In this document: piece by piece, positions 47,397-56,851 of the stretch
Layout of the letters: each line of letters opens with the position of its first letter
How positions within the stretch are numbered: position 1 is the stretch's first letter
Source of the DNA: Bacillus sp. ISL-7
GTDB lineage: Bacteria; Bacillota; Bacilli; Bacillales_B; DSM-18226
Assembly: GCF_018613065.1 (NCBI RefSeq)
Contig: NZ_JAGGQW010000035.1
Span: 1 to 64,000 of the forward strand
Direction of reading: 5' to 3'
Length of the DNA stretch: 64,000 bases
Translations under genes and position numbers: made by a program
The notes under the pieces: model-generated
Told to the model about the DNA's origin: nothing
The model's input: only the letters and a program-made list of their open reading frames with translations
Databases searched by the model: none

Positions 47397-47942
47397 CTAT
47401 TCTTTTTTTAAAGAATAAGGCTTAAATGTCTCTAAAACTTCAACAAATCGATCTTTTGTTTTGATTGGTATACCTTGAAGAAGTTCTTCCTGCTTCGTAC
47501 TTTCCAACTTCTTAATATCTATTTGAAAAAATGATTGAATAATTCTCAATTGGTCCGGTCTTCCATTAAAAATGCTCAAAACACCATCTTCTGTTATCCC
47601 AAAAAAGCCATTCGCTTTAAGCAATGGTGATATGTCATTGACCTGTCTCCGAAATACCATGGTCGAATCATCGATATCAGCCAGCTGCCATTGGTCATAT
47701 TTTGCCCAGAAATTCTCGGCAGACCAGCAAGTCTCGTGGACTACTTCTTGACTTATTTCCCCATCTAAATAGACCCTTTCCAAAATAACGGTTACATGTA
47801 AAGGTTCAGTCTTTTTATGGGTATCCATTTGTGAAGCAGTGGCGATAATGGTCATTCCTTTGGCATTAAAAATAAACATGAAGAGAAGAACAGCGAATCC
47901 GGCGAGACTATTCCGATACCATGCCATCCACTTATACCTCAT
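47397..47942 (-). CDS. bofC: bypass-of-forespore protein BofC
   Basis: Forespore-made secreted regulator of the SpoIVB protease, acting in the sigma-K checkpoint. 181 aa from ATG at 47942 (MRYKWMAWYRN), six bases after AGAGGTG. N-terminal signal/anchor (about 10-30), then the BofC domains with VTVILERVYLDGEISQE and FFGITEDGVLSIFNG. Downstream of ruvA as in B. subtilis. Confidence 0.9.
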   Translation of the reverse strand: MRYKWMAWYRNSLAGFAVLLFMFIFNAKGMTIIATASQMDTHKKTEPLHVTVILERVYLDGEISQEVVHETCWSAENFWAKYDQWQLADIDDSTMVFRRQVNDISPLLKANGFFGITEDGVLSIFNGRPDQLRIIQSFFQIDIKKLESTKQEELLQGIPIKTKDRFVEVLETFKPYSLKKE

Positions 47943-48030
47943 GCTACTCACCTCTTATTGTTAAAAATTGAACAATCTATCCAGTACTAGTTTAGCCTTA
48001 TTTTGCCTTTTTATCCTTCATGCAATATTA

Positions 48031-48060
48031 AAAGGGCAAAGCCCGTAAGCTTTGCCCTCT
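48031..48060 (-). terminator. terminator of the YhcN/YlaJ-type gene
   Basis: 10-bp perfect stem AGGGCAAAGC/GCTTTGCCCT (48033-48042 with 48049-48058); minus-strand exit TTTTAATATT. A second hairpin (GCGGAAGG/CCTTCCGC) covers the stop codon. Confidence 0.8.
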
Positions 48061-48073
48061 ACCGCGGAAGGAA

Positions 48074-48769
48074 TTACCTTCCGCCCTTTTCGTGCTGATT
48101 ATCTTTGTTGAAATTGCGGTCGCGGCCAAGGGTTCCTTCATCGGTTATGACCTTTACCGTTCTTCCGTTTGCGTAGGGCCTCACAGCTCTCTTAATTGCA
48201 CTTTTTGTAGCAGCGGCTTTATCTTGATCATTTAACACTACTGAAACAATGACAGTATTTCCATAAGCGACGGATCTTACGGTCTGTACATTCGGAATCG
48301 CTTCTACTTTGTTTCTGACTTTATTAGTAAAATTATCCTGGAAGTCAGGATCCGTAACAACCCCGGCATTTCCATTTTTTACATTCAGATGACCATGATA
48401 GTTCATATCGCTTGTACTAAAACGATTATCGCGTTGGAAAAAATTACGGTCTTTGGAAGCTAAAGGTAATGATGGATTTTTTGGATTTCCATTTTCGTCT
48501 CGTGATTGAAGCTGCCTTCTTCTGTTTTCATTTGTAACTTGATCCTCATCCCCAAGAGAATGGTCCATCATTTCCGTTATTGCCCCGTCATCATCCCTAA
48601 ATAAATCGTTATCTGAAGTTGGGTGGTTTTCATTGGAATAATATCCAACCGGGCTTAACGAGTTGTTATTGTTTTTATTAACACCCGCACGATTATTATC
48701 ATTTGCGCATCCAGCCAGCCCCAACATTAATGCGGCTGAAAGAGGAATCATCCACTGCTTCTTGTTCAA
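48074..48769 (-). CDS. YhcN/YlaJ-family sporulation lipoprotein
   Basis: Spore lipoprotein of 231 aa from a TTG start with GGAGGGGG eight bases upstream. The lipobox is LGLAGC near residues 17-22, so the mature protein is lipid-anchored. An Asn/Asp-rich low-complexity linker (about 24-120) follows. The C-terminal YhcN/YlaJ domain (about 135-220) contains NKVRNKVEAIPNVQTVRSVA and IVSVVLND. Relatives are inner spore membrane proteins implicated in germination. No paralogue assignment (YhcN versus YlaJ) is possible here. Confidence 0.87.
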   Translation of the reverse strand: MNKKQWMIPLSAALMLGLAGCANDNNRAGVNKNNNNSLSPVGYYSNENHPTSDNDLFRDDDGAITEMMDHSLGDEDQVTNENRRRQLQSRDENGNPKNPSLPLASKDRNFFQRDNRFSTSDMNYHGHLNVKNGNAGVVTDPDFQDNFTNKVRNKVEAIPNVQTVRSVAYGNTVIVSVVLNDQDKAAATKSAIKRAVRPYANGRTVKVITDEGTLGRDRNFNKDNQHEKGGR

Positions 48770-48874
48770 GCGAAAAACCCCCTCCATTAACATCCTGAGC
48801 ATGAGCTTAACATGCTCATTAATAGGGTGTTATTTTCGGGGGGATTTCATTCAGACGGAAAATTCCAAAGCTGC

Positions 48875-49864
48875 TCAGTCCAATAACTCCCTTAGGTGGT
48901 CAATAAACTTTTTTCTTGCATAAAACTGACTAATGGTTAAGTCCATTACCTGTTTATATTTTGTATGATCTGTGTACGATTTTTCACGGATCATTCGATT
49001 CCATTCCCGAAAAATATCGGCGGGATAGGCTAAGGCAAATAAAAAAGCCTCTTCGTGTAAGTATTTTTTAATTTGTTTAAGGCTCGACAGTCTGTCAAAT
49101 GACCAATCGATAAAAGGCAAAATTCGGTTTGCATATTGTAAATAATCAAATGATGCGGGTCCGATACTAATTAAATCAAAATCAATGAGATGTAACTGCC
49201 CCTCTGTATCCCTTAAAAAGTTATGATGGGCTACATCCCCATGCAATATTACGGTTGGTTCTTTTTGAAAAAAGACACGATTATTTTCCATACCTTCAAG
49301 TGACCATTTTGCCCAAGACAACATTTCCGAGATGAAGAGCTCATTGATAAAATACCCAAGATAGGGAAGATTATTGGAGAAAACATTTAACCTTTCTGTC
49401 CATTTTTCAATAAGGTGCCCTTTTGGCAGTAAGGTTCGATAGCGTGATTCAAACGAAGCTGTGGTTTGGTGAAATTGCTCTAATAACTCCATTCCTTCTT
49501 GGCGATTTTTATGAGTATGAAAAGAAAATACGTTTTTATTCGGCGGAATGTACTCCATACACCCGAAGTAAGTTCCCTCAAAAAAAAGCTGGTCTCTCAC
49601 TGGGGATGTTAAAAACAAATATGTCTTTTTAAACCCTTCTTTTTTCAATGTTGCTGTAAAGGCTTCTTGGAGTCTAAGTCTACTGTTGGTATGATACCCT
49701 TTTATGACATAATCATTTTTATTCGTTCTTAAAAAAATAACGGATTTTCGAATCGGAATCATCTGAAGGATTCTATCATAGAACTTTGATTGAAAATAAG
49801 AGAGGAGACGATCAAAATAATCATCGTCTCCCTTTTTATTATTTGCTGTATTAAAGGCTCTCAT
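48875..49864 (-). CDS. APH/CotS-like phosphotransferase-fold protein beside safA
   Basis: Aminoglycoside-phosphotransferase/spore-coat kinase-fold protein (CotS, YutH, YsxE group), 329 aa from ATG at 49864, which overlaps the safA stop. The catalytic loop VILHGDVAHHNFL and the metal-binding LHLIDFDLISIGPASFDYLQ are intact, so it may be an active kinase. The ribosome site is weak. A hairpin at 49803-49832, which may terminate safA, lies inside the first 20 codons. The true start may therefore be later, but no better codon is seen. It probably acts in the spore coat. Confidence 0.78.
   Translation of the reverse strand: MRAFNTANNKKGDDDYFDRLLSYFQSKFYDRILQMIPIRKSVIFLRTNKNDYVIKGYHTNSRLRLQEAFTATLKKEGFKKTYLFLTSPVRDQLFFEGTYFGCMEYIPPNKNVFSFHTHKNRQEGMELLEQFHQTTASFESRYRTLLPKGHLIEKWTERLNVFSNNLPYLGYFINELFISEMLSWAKWSLEGMENNRVFFQKEPTVILHGDVAHHNFLRDTEGQLHLIDFDLISIGPASFDYLQYANRILPFIDWSFDRLSSLKQIKKYLHEEAFLFALAYPADIFREWNRMIREKSYTDHTKYKQVMDLTISQFYARKKFIDHLRELLD
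49800..49834 (-). terminator. hairpin just after safA, inside the next gene
   Basis: Minus strand GGAGACGAT and ATCGTCTCC form a perfect 9-bp stem with a 10-nt loop, followed by TCTCTTATTTT. It lies 20-50 bases past the safA stop and may attenuate read-through into the kinase-like gene. Confidence 0.6.
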
Positions 49865-51779
49865 CTTGGTAACCCGGCATACCGTAAGGACTTGTTCCAA
49901 CCGGACCCATACCATATGGATTCATATAAGGAGGCTGTGCAGCATTAACAGGTCCTGTATATGGTGCGCTATAGATTGGCGGCGTTGGCGGTACAAAGTT
50001 TGTTGGCATGGCTGCTGGCTGCGGTGTGGCTTCCGGTCCAGGCATTCCAGCTGGTGCAGCTCCACAGCCGCAATCCCCCATCGCTCCGGTTCCTACTGGT
50101 AACCCCTGTGTTGGATTTGGCTGCTGCATGAATGGACCTGGTCCCTCCATTTCTGGTGTTCCAAAGCCTGCAGGTGCACTCATTGGACCACCCATATGCG
50201 GGTATCCGTATGGCATTTGGCCATATGGTGCACCCATTCCATACGGATTAGCCATTGCTGGATTTCCGAACGGGTTTCCAGGCATTACTGGATATGGAGC
50301 AAAGTCAGTTGGGTTGTGTAGTGTCTCGAATCCTGAAGGGCTTTCCATTGGATAACCTGTTGGCATTTGACCATATCCTCCTGGCATTTGCTGGTCATAG
50401 CCCGCTGGCATTTGGCCATATCCTCCTGGCATTTGACCATATCCTCCTGGCATTTGCTGACCAGTGCCCGCTGGCATTTGACCATATCCTCCTGGCACTT
50501 GTTGGCCATACCCTGCTGGCATTTGCTGCTCATAGCCCGCTGGCATTTGACCATATCCTCCTGGCATTTGACCATGTCCTGCTGGCATTTGTTGGCCACC
50601 TTGTGGCATTTGACCAAAAGCTGCTGGGGCCATTGAAGGGTAACCGATTGGCTGCTGTGGTGATTGCGCACCCATTACAGCACTAGGATTATACGCTGGG
50701 TTCATAACAGGTAGCTGCGGCATAAAGGATGATGATTCATCATCGAAATGCGGCGCTACAAACGATGCACCTGCAACTGACGGAGCATTACCAGGATACC
50801 CACTTGGCTGCATTGGCATCGACATACTACCATCTTGCATTTGTTGATAAGGCATTGGCATCGGCATACCACCATCTTGCATTTGATGATAAGGCATTGG
50901 CATCGACATACCACCATCTTGCATTTGCGGGTAAGGTATTGGCATCGGCATACCCCCACCTTGCATTTGCGGGTAAGGCATGAATGGGTTCGGGTTCATT
51001 TCCATCGGGAAACCAACTCCAAATGGTGGACAGAATCCAGGGCCAGGCATAACTGGCGTAACAGGTACACAAAAATCTTGTTGCGGTGCCACTTCTACAG
51101 GTGCTTCCATGACTGGTGGTGGAGCATAAACAATATTCTCTTTTATTGGAGTCTCTTTTATTGGTACTTCTTTGATTGGTACTTCTTTAATTGGTACCTC
51201 TTTAATTGGTACTTCTTTTTTTGGTACTTCTTTTATCTCAGGAAGTATATTGGCAGGTTTAGGCGGCTGTTGAACAGTCATATTTTGCATGTTCATCATG
51301 TAATAATTGTTGATATCTATTTCTGGGACTATTTGTAGAGGCATTTTTGGAGTATAAGGTGCTTTTGGTGCTTCCTTAATTGGAGCTTCCTTGATCGGTG
51401 CCTCCTTGATTGGCGCTTCTTTTATTGGTGCTTCTTTTATCGGTGCCTCCTTGATTGGAGCCTCTTTAATCGGTGCTTCTTTGATTGGCGCTTCCTTAAT
51501 CGGTGCTTCTTTTACGGGTTTCTCTTTGACTAACGGTTGCTCAGCAAGCGGCTTTTCTTTCTTAACTCCTAAGTTGATTGTAGTACCAGGTTTGGTCCCC
51601 ATAGGTGCTTCTTTTTTTATCGTTCCACCTGAAGTTGGGACTTTTATTTTCATACCGGGCATAATCATATCAGGGTTGCTGAGCTGTGAATTCATCTTTT
51701 TCAGCTCTTCAAAATTCACGCCGTACTTCTTGGCAATCTTCCAAAGAGTATCCCCTTTCTGTACGATATGGATCTTCAC
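49851..51779 (-). CDS. safA: spore coat morphogenetic protein SafA, repeat-expanded
   Basis: LysM-anchored scaffold of the inner spore coat. GTG start with GGAGGGG; 642 aa, far longer than the ~390 aa I recall for B. subtilis SafA. LysM domain at 2-47 (VQKGDTLWKIAKKYGVNFEE). Then nine tandem APIKE units (about 92-136), a KKE/VPIKE block (about 185-215), a Met-Pro tract with MQDGGMPMPMPY units (about 262-325), and a long GYGQMP/GQQMPGGY region (about 385-480). The Gln- and Lys-rich repeats would suit transglutaminase crosslinking. Long antisense frames here only mirror the repeats. Confidence 0.93.
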   Translation of the reverse strand: MKIHIVQKGDTLWKIAKKYGVNFEELKKMNSQLSNPDMIMPGMKIKVPTSGGTIKKEAPMGTKPGTTINLGVKKEKPLAEQPLVKEKPVKEAPIKEAPIKEAPIKEAPIKEAPIKEAPIKEAPIKEAPIKEAPIKEAPKAPYTPKMPLQIVPEIDINNYYMMNMQNMTVQQPPKPANILPEIKEVPKKEVPIKEVPIKEVPIKEVPIKETPIKENIVYAPPPVMEAPVEVAPQQDFCVPVTPVMPGPGFCPPFGVGFPMEMNPNPFMPYPQMQGGGMPMPIPYPQMQDGGMSMPMPYHQMQDGGMPMPMPYQQMQDGSMSMPMQPSGYPGNAPSVAGASFVAPHFDDESSSFMPQLPVMNPAYNPSAVMGAQSPQQPIGYPSMAPAAFGQMPQGGQQMPAGHGQMPGGYGQMPAGYEQQMPAGYGQQVPGGYGQMPAGTGQQMPGGYGQMPGGYGQMPAGYDQQMPGGYGQMPTGYPMESPSGFETLHNPTDFAPYPVMPGNPFGNPAMANPYGMGAPYGQMPYGYPHMGGPMSAPAGFGTPEMEGPGPFMQQPNPTQGLPVGTGAMGDCGCGAAPAGMPGPEATPQPAAMPTNFVPPTPPIYSAPYTGPVNAAQPPYMNPYGMGPVGTSPYGMPGYQDESL

Positions 51780-51898
51780 TCTGATTTCCCCTCCTATGGC
51801 ATAAGTCCATATAGTCTATGTGAAAATGGGCAAAGTGCTATCCTTCTTCACAAAAACTTATGCTATTTTTCAAAAGAATATGAATCCCCCCTAAAATA

Positions 51899-51936
51899 TA
51901 AAAAAGATGCAATCTGGTAAATTGCATCTTTTTTAA
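51899..51936 (-). terminator. terminator of nadBCA
   Basis: 13-bp perfect stem (AAAAAGATGCAAT, 51901-51913, with 51921-51933) and TTTTTT on the minus strand after nadA. Confidence 0.88.
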
Positions 51937-51942
51937 TATTAA

Positions 51943-53040
51943 TTATGAATTTAATAACATCCGTTCAAGCGCAAGTTTTGCATTTTCAGCAATCTCAGGA
52001 CTTACTTTAATGATATTATTTGTCTCTTCTAGTGTATCTAGGCTCCAAACTAAATGCGGCAGATCGATTCGGTTCATGGTTAGACACGGACACATATGCG
52101 GATTTAACGAAATGATCTTTTTATCAGGGTGATTTTTTATTAACCGATTGACAAGATTCATCTCCGTTCCAATCGCCCAAGCTGTTCCGGGCTCAGCACT
52201 TTCAATCGCTTTGATAATATAACTTGTTGATCCGGCCATATCCGCTAGCTCCACTACCTCTCGGCGGCATTCCGGATGAACGATAATTTTCATATCAGGA
52301 TATTGACTGCGTGTATCGCTAACATTTTGGACAGTGAAATTCTCATGAACCGAGCAATGCCCTTTCCAAAGGATTACTTTAATTTTTGAAAAATCACCTT
52401 CGTATTCCAGGACATGATTAATTGGATTCCAAATCGCCATATCGTCTAAACCTACGCCTAAATCAGCGGCAGTATTTCTGCCTAAATGCTGATCTGGTAA
52501 AAATAATATTCTTTCCTTCATTTCAAATGCCCACTTAACCATCGTCTCGGCATTGGATGAAGTGACCGTAGCCCCGCCATGTGCACCGACAAATGATTTA
52601 ATTGCTGCGGTTGAATTGACATATGTTAATGGAAGAATCGTGTCTCCGAATATTTCCTGGAGCGTTTCCCATGCTCTTTCTGTTTGCTGGATATCCGCCA
52701 TATCAGCCATCGAACAACCTGCGCGCATATCAGGCAAGATCACCTTTTGCTTTTCACTTGTTAAAATATCTGCCGTTTCTGCCATGAAATGTACACCACA
52801 GAAAACAATAAATTCAGCTTCTGTATTTTCAGCTGATAATTGTGCAAGTTGCAGGGAATCACCTGTTGCATCAGCAAACTGAACGACCTCGTCCTTTTGA
52901 TAATGATGACCTGGAATAAACAGACGTGAACCGAGCTGTTTCTTTACCTCCGTCACACGGTTTTCAAGTTCTTCTCTCGTCATTTGTTTGTATTTTTCAG
53001 GAATCATGATATTTTTTTGTAATGTAGCCAAAATATTCAT
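51943..53040 (-). CDS. nadA: quinolinate synthase NadA
   Basis: 4Fe-4S enzyme condensing iminoaspartate with dihydroxyacetone phosphate to quinolinate. 365 aa from ATG at 53040, nine bases after GGGAG; ATG at 53049 overlaps the nadC stop and that site. Probable cluster ligands are Cys109 (RAGCSMAD), Cys229 (WKGHCSVHE) and Cys319 (HMCPCLTMN). These are one position short of the B. subtilis 110/230/320 set. Last gene of nadBCA. Confidence 0.96.
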   Translation of the reverse strand: MNILATLQKNIMIPEKYKQMTREELENRVTEVKKQLGSRLFIPGHHYQKDEVVQFADATGDSLQLAQLSAENTEAEFIVFCGVHFMAETADILTSEKQKVILPDMRAGCSMADMADIQQTERAWETLQEIFGDTILPLTYVNSTAAIKSFVGAHGGATVTSSNAETMVKWAFEMKERILFLPDQHLGRNTAADLGVGLDDMAIWNPINHVLEYEGDFSKIKVILWKGHCSVHENFTVQNVSDTRSQYPDMKIIVHPECRREVVELADMAGSTSYIIKAIESAEPGTAWAIGTEMNLVNRLIKNHPDKKIISLNPHMCPCLTMNRIDLPHLVWSLDTLEETNNIIKVSPEIAENAKLALERMLLNS

Positions 53041-53041
53041 T

Positions 53042-53890
53042 TTACTCATCTCCCTTATTCCAAAGTACTTTTACACTGATGTCGAGTGCTTTATATGAAT
53101 GAGTTAAGTACCCAAGTGAGATATAATCTACACCTGTATCCCGAAAATCAGCAATATTGGCTAATTGGATTCCGCCTGAGGCTTCGGTAATGATGTTAGC
53201 CGGGACTAATTTTATCAATTCCTTAATTTCATCAGGGGTCCGATTATCAAACATGATGACATCCGCCCCTGCATTTACGGCTTCAATCACCTGTGCTTCC
53301 GTCTCCGTTTCCACTTCGACCTTCACCATATGACCGGCATTTTTGCGAATCGCTTCTACCGCCTTGGTAATCGAGCCGGCAAACGAAATGTGGTTGTCTT
53401 TAATCATGACCCCATCGTATAATCCAAAACGGTGATTAAAACCGCCCCCAGTGCGAACAGCGTATTTTTCAAGCATCCGGAGTCCTGGCGTAGTTTTCCG
53501 TGTATCACAAACTTTTGTATGTCCACTATCAAGGGTGTGAACTGTTTGACGCGTTAAGGTAGCAATCCCGCTCATCCTTTGAATAAGATTAAGGATGACT
53601 CTTTCCCCTTTTAATAAGTCAGCTATTTTTCCAGAGACATGTGCTAACTTGTCGCCGTATTTGATTAACTGACCATCCTTCACAAACACTTGAGTTGAAA
53701 TTTCGTTATTTAACAGCTGAAATCCAGTTTTGATAATTTCTTCTCCACAAAAAACACCATCATCTTTTGAAAGAAAAACAATTTCCCCATTTGTGCTATC
53801 ACCAAATATTAGATCGGTCGTAATATCCTGTTCCCCGATATCTTCCATAAAAAATTTCTCAAGTTGCGAGCGCAGTTTCAATGTGTTCAT
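53042..53890 (-). CDS. nadC: nicotinate-nucleotide diphosphorylase (carboxylating) NadC
   Basis: Makes nicotinate mononucleotide from quinolinate and PRPP. 282 aa, with [11 protein letters not shown] near 16-26, the [19 protein letters not shown] active-site strand and [15 protein letters not shown]. It overlaps the end of nadB by 32 bp and its stop abuts the nadA start, so nadBCA is one translationally coupled unit. Confidence 0.96.
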   Translation of the reverse strand: MNTLKLRSQLEKFFMEDIGEQDITTDLIFGDSTNGEIVFLSKDDGVFCGEEIIKTGFQLLNNEISTQVFVKDGQLIKYGDKLAHVSGKIADLLKGERVILNLIQRMSGIATLTRQTVHTLDSGHTKVCDTRKTTPGLRMLEKYAVRTGGGFNHRFGLYDGVMIKDNHISFAGSITKAVEAIRKNAGHMVKVEVETETEAQVIEAVNAGADVIMFDNRTPDEIKELIKLVPANIITEASGGIQLANIADFRDTGVDYISLGYLTHSYKALDISVKVLWNKGDE

Positions 53891-55442
53891 TGGACTTCTC
53901 CATTCCCTGATTATAGTTATGAATAATTGATTTCCTTAACCAACTGTGATTTTCTTCTTTCGGATAATCACTTCTGAAGTGACCGCCCCGACTCTCTGTC
54001 CGCTTCAATGCAGATTCTGTGATTAGATTGGCGATGATCAGCATAAAAACCTTGGTCATGTCTTGTGTTGAACAAGTATCTAAATGGATCTTTTCGGCCT
54101 TATATTGAGAAACCCAAGCTTGCTGCTTTTTCAGATTTGCTTTATTTCGGACAATTCCAACCCGTTCCATCATTAATCCTTTAATTTTTTCAATGGTTGG
54201 CAAATTCATTTTTTCTTCCTTCGTTGGATAATAAAAATAATCCTGCACGAAACCTTGTGTTTCTTTACCCGCTTCATTGATCCATTTCGACAACTGTTCC
54301 CCTTGAAATAATCCCTCTAATAATGAATTACTAGCTAAACGATTTGCACCGTGCAATCCGGTGCAGGAGGCCTCACCGATCGCATAAAGCCCATCAATCG
54401 AAGATCGTCCAATTAAATCGGTTTTAATTCCTCCCATTAGAAAATGACTTCCGGGTGCGACAGGGATTTTCCCATCCGAGATACGGATTCCATTGTCCTC
54501 ACAAATAGAGGTAATCGAAGGAAATCTTTTACTAAATTCTTCAATTTTGCTTATATCTAAATAAATTTGTTTGCCTTTTTTTATAAATTCATAGATCTTT
54601 TGCGAGACCACATGCCTCGGGCCAAGATCTTTTAAGGGGTGGACACCCTCCATAATAGGAGTACCATCCTCGGTAACTAGGGTCGCCCCTTCTCCCCTAA
54701 CGGCTTCAGAAATTAACCCCTTTGTTTCACCGTTTATAGATAAAAGCGTAGGGTGAAATTGAATAAATTCCATATCAACGATATCAGCACCGGCTAAATA
54801 AGCCATCGCAATTCCATCGCCGCTGACTGTTTTAGCGTTGGAAGTGTAGGTATATAATTGTCCGCAGCCGCCTGTCGCGATAATGACATGATTACCGTAA
54901 AACCTTTGAATCGCACCTGTTGATGTTTTGGCTTTAACACCTATACAACGTTTCTGTTCGGAATTTAGCAGTAATTCATAGGCGAAGACATTCTCTTCGA
55001 CCGTGATATTTTTCTTACGCTTAAGCTGACTAATCAGAAACTCCATGACGTTTTTGCCAGTGGCATCGCCACCGCCATGTACAATTCTCTTTTCGCTGTG
55101 AGCCCCTTCCATCCCAAGAAACAATTCCCCCGATTGATCTTTATCAAATATATCCCCTTGACAAGCAATGTTCTTGATCAGATCTGGTGCGGCATTAATG
55201 ACTTGCTGAACAGCATCTCGATTGTTGTGAAATCTTCCCGCTTCAAGCGTATCGACAATATGTTTAGAAGGATGGTCATTAGCACCCACCGCTGCCGCAA
55301 TTCCACCTTGGGCCAGATACGAATTCGCCGTTCGTAATTTCCCCTTTGTGAGAATTCTCACATTCAATTCATTATTTAATTGTACAGCCAGCTGTAAAGC
55401 GGCTATTCCACTTCCAATAATTAATATATCGTCATTTGTCAT
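53859..55442 (-). CDS. nadB: L-aspartate oxidase NadB
   Basis: FAD enzyme oxidising L-aspartate to iminoaspartate. 527 aa; dinucleotide motif IIGSGIAALQLAVQL near 7-21. The family segments ANSYLAQGGIAAAVGAND, SRHGGGDATGK-like VHGGGDATGKNVM and LHGANRLASNSLLEG are present, with a C-terminal helical domain. AGGAGG precedes the ATG. First gene of nadBCA, divergent from nifS-nadR. Confidence 0.96.
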   Translation of the reverse strand: MTNDDILIIGSGIAALQLAVQLNNELNVRILTKGKLRTANSYLAQGGIAAAVGANDHPSKHIVDTLEAGRFHNNRDAVQQVINAAPDLIKNIACQGDIFDKDQSGELFLGMEGAHSEKRIVHGGGDATGKNVMEFLISQLKRKKNITVEENVFAYELLLNSEQKRCIGVKAKTSTGAIQRFYGNHVIIATGGCGQLYTYTSNAKTVSGDGIAMAYLAGADIVDMEFIQFHPTLLSINGETKGLISEAVRGEGATLVTEDGTPIMEGVHPLKDLGPRHVVSQKIYEFIKKGKQIYLDISKIEEFSKRFPSITSICEDNGIRISDGKIPVAPGSHFLMGGIKTDLIGRSSIDGLYAIGEASCTGLHGANRLASNSLLEGLFQGEQLSKWINEAGKETQGFVQDYFYYPTKEEKMNLPTIEKIKGLMMERVGIVRNKANLKKQQAWVSQYKAEKIHLDTCSTQDMTKVFMLIIANLITESALKRTESRGGHFRSDYPKEENHSWLRKSIIHNYNQGMEKSNEHIETALAT

Positions 55443-55465
55443 CTAATAATCCTCCTGACCTAACA

Positions 55466-55480
55466 GGTGTCTTGACATAT
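55466..55480 (-). promoter_or_regulatory. candidate NadR (NiaR) operator upstream of nadB
   Basis: Palindrome TGTC-TT-GACA (55468-55477) in the wider GGTGTCTTGACATAT, 25 bp before the nadB ATG and next to a TAAATATATAT -10-like region. The regulator nadR is encoded 1.4 kb away. TGTC-N2-GACA cores are what I recall for NiaR boxes; not verified. Confidence 0.55.
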
Positions 55481-55648
55481 ATATTTACATAGATTTAAAC
55501 TAAAAACAAGTATTTTTATAGAAAAGTAGAAATCACAGTGTTAACCATGGCTGTTGATTGCAGCGAAGGGCGCTTCGATCAACGTATGCTTTAAAATCAA
55601 CAATGACCTTTACCACAACCAAAAAAATTCGAGTATTGGAGATGTATG

Positions 55649-56797
55649 ATGAAATATTTTGATTTTGCAGCAACAACTCCATTAGATCCTGAAGCAGCCG
55701 AAGTGTATTTGAAAGTTGCCACTGAATACTTTGGCAATTCCAGCAGCCTCCATGATATTGGAGGACAATCAGCTGCCTTACTTGAAAATTGCCGTGAAGA
55801 ACTGGCTAATCTTGTTGGGGTTGATAAAAATGGAATATTCTTCACTAGTGGAGGATCAGAAGGGAATTTTTTAGCTATAGAAGCCTTGTTATCCTCCCCT
55901 AAAAAGAAAGGGAATCATATTATCGCAGGTGTGGCGGAACATTCATCCATCCATGGGGCCCTTAACAGACTAAAGGAAGCTGGCTATGACATCACATTGC
56001 TTCCGTTAAATTCAAATGGCTTGATCAATCTTGAACAACTAGTAAAGTCGATTACACCAGAAACCATACTAATGACCCTGCAGCATGTTAATTCTGAGAT
56101 TGGGACGATCCAGCCAATCGCTGAAATCGCTAAAATTTGCCAGGATCACACTATTCATCTGCACAGCGATTTTGTTCAATCTTTTGGAAAAATGGATCTA
56201 AAATCAATTGCTCCGCATGTCAGCAGTTTTTCTTTTTCCGGGCATAAAATCTATGGACCCAAAGGGATTGGGGGCGTCTATGTTGATCCCCGTATTAAAT
56301 GGCAGTCATTTTTTCCAGGAACCTCTCATGAAAAAGGATTCCGTCCAGGCACGGTCAATGTCCCTGCAATTGCCGCAATGACAGTTGCCGCACAGAAAAT
56401 AACTGGAAGCTTGCAAGCGGATCATAATAAATATCGATTGTTGCGGAAGGCTTTTATGGATACGCTTGAGCCCATTAAGGAACAAGTGAAGATTTATCAA
56501 GGTGACGAAGGTTCGCAGCTCGCTAGTATTATCGGGCTTCGGATTTCCGGAATTGAGGGCCAATGGATGATGCTGGAATGCAATCGATTAGGGTTCGCAA
56601 TTTCAACGGGCAGCGCCTGTCAGATTGGCATGCAGTCCCCGGCCAAAGTCACGCAGGGACTAGGACTATCGACTGAAGCAGCTAAAGAGTTTATCCGCAT
56701 CTCTTTTGGCCATTCCACTAGCTTGGAGGATGTTATTCAACTTGGGGAAAGTATCGTTAAAATCGTGAATGCCTTCAAGGCTGCTTCCGTTATATAA
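55649..56797 (+). CDS. nifS: cysteine desulfurase NifS of the NAD locus
   Basis: PLP-dependent cysteine desulfurase, 382 aa from ATG at 55649 (seven bases after GGAG; an ATG directly before it at 55646 is possible). PLP Lys200 (FSFSGHKIYGPKG) and catalytic Cys324 (STGSACQIGM). Divergent from nadBCA and followed by nadR, as in B. subtilis, where the protein supports the Fe-S cluster of NadA. Distinct from the MnmA partner at 1.2-2.3 kb. Confidence 0.92.
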   Translation: MKYFDFAATTPLDPEAAEVYLKVATEYFGNSSSLHDIGGQSAALLENCREELANLVGVDKNGIFFTSGGSEGNFLAIEALLSSPKKKGNHIIAGVAEHSSIHGALNRLKEAGYDITLLPLNSNGLINLEQLVKSITPETILMTLQHVNSEIGTIQPIAEIAKICQDHTIHLHSDFVQSFGKMDLKSIAPHVSSFSFSGHKIYGPKGIGGVYVDPRIKWQSFFPGTSHEKGFRPGTVNVPAIAAMTVAAQKITGSLQADHNKYRLLRKAFMDTLEPIKEQVKIYQGDEGSQLASIIGLRISGIEGQWMMLECNRLGFAISTGSACQIGMQSPAKVTQGLGLSTEAAKEFIRISFGHSTSLEDVIQLGESIVKIVNAFKAASVI

Positions 56798-56851
56798 AAA
56801 ATTTAAACTATGCTAAAATAGGTAAACAGCAATAGAAATAGGAGGAATTAT

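Noticed and set aside
50285..51338. Several long frames on both strands over safA
   Set aside because: They are mirrors of the low-complexity SafA repeats and lack start signals.
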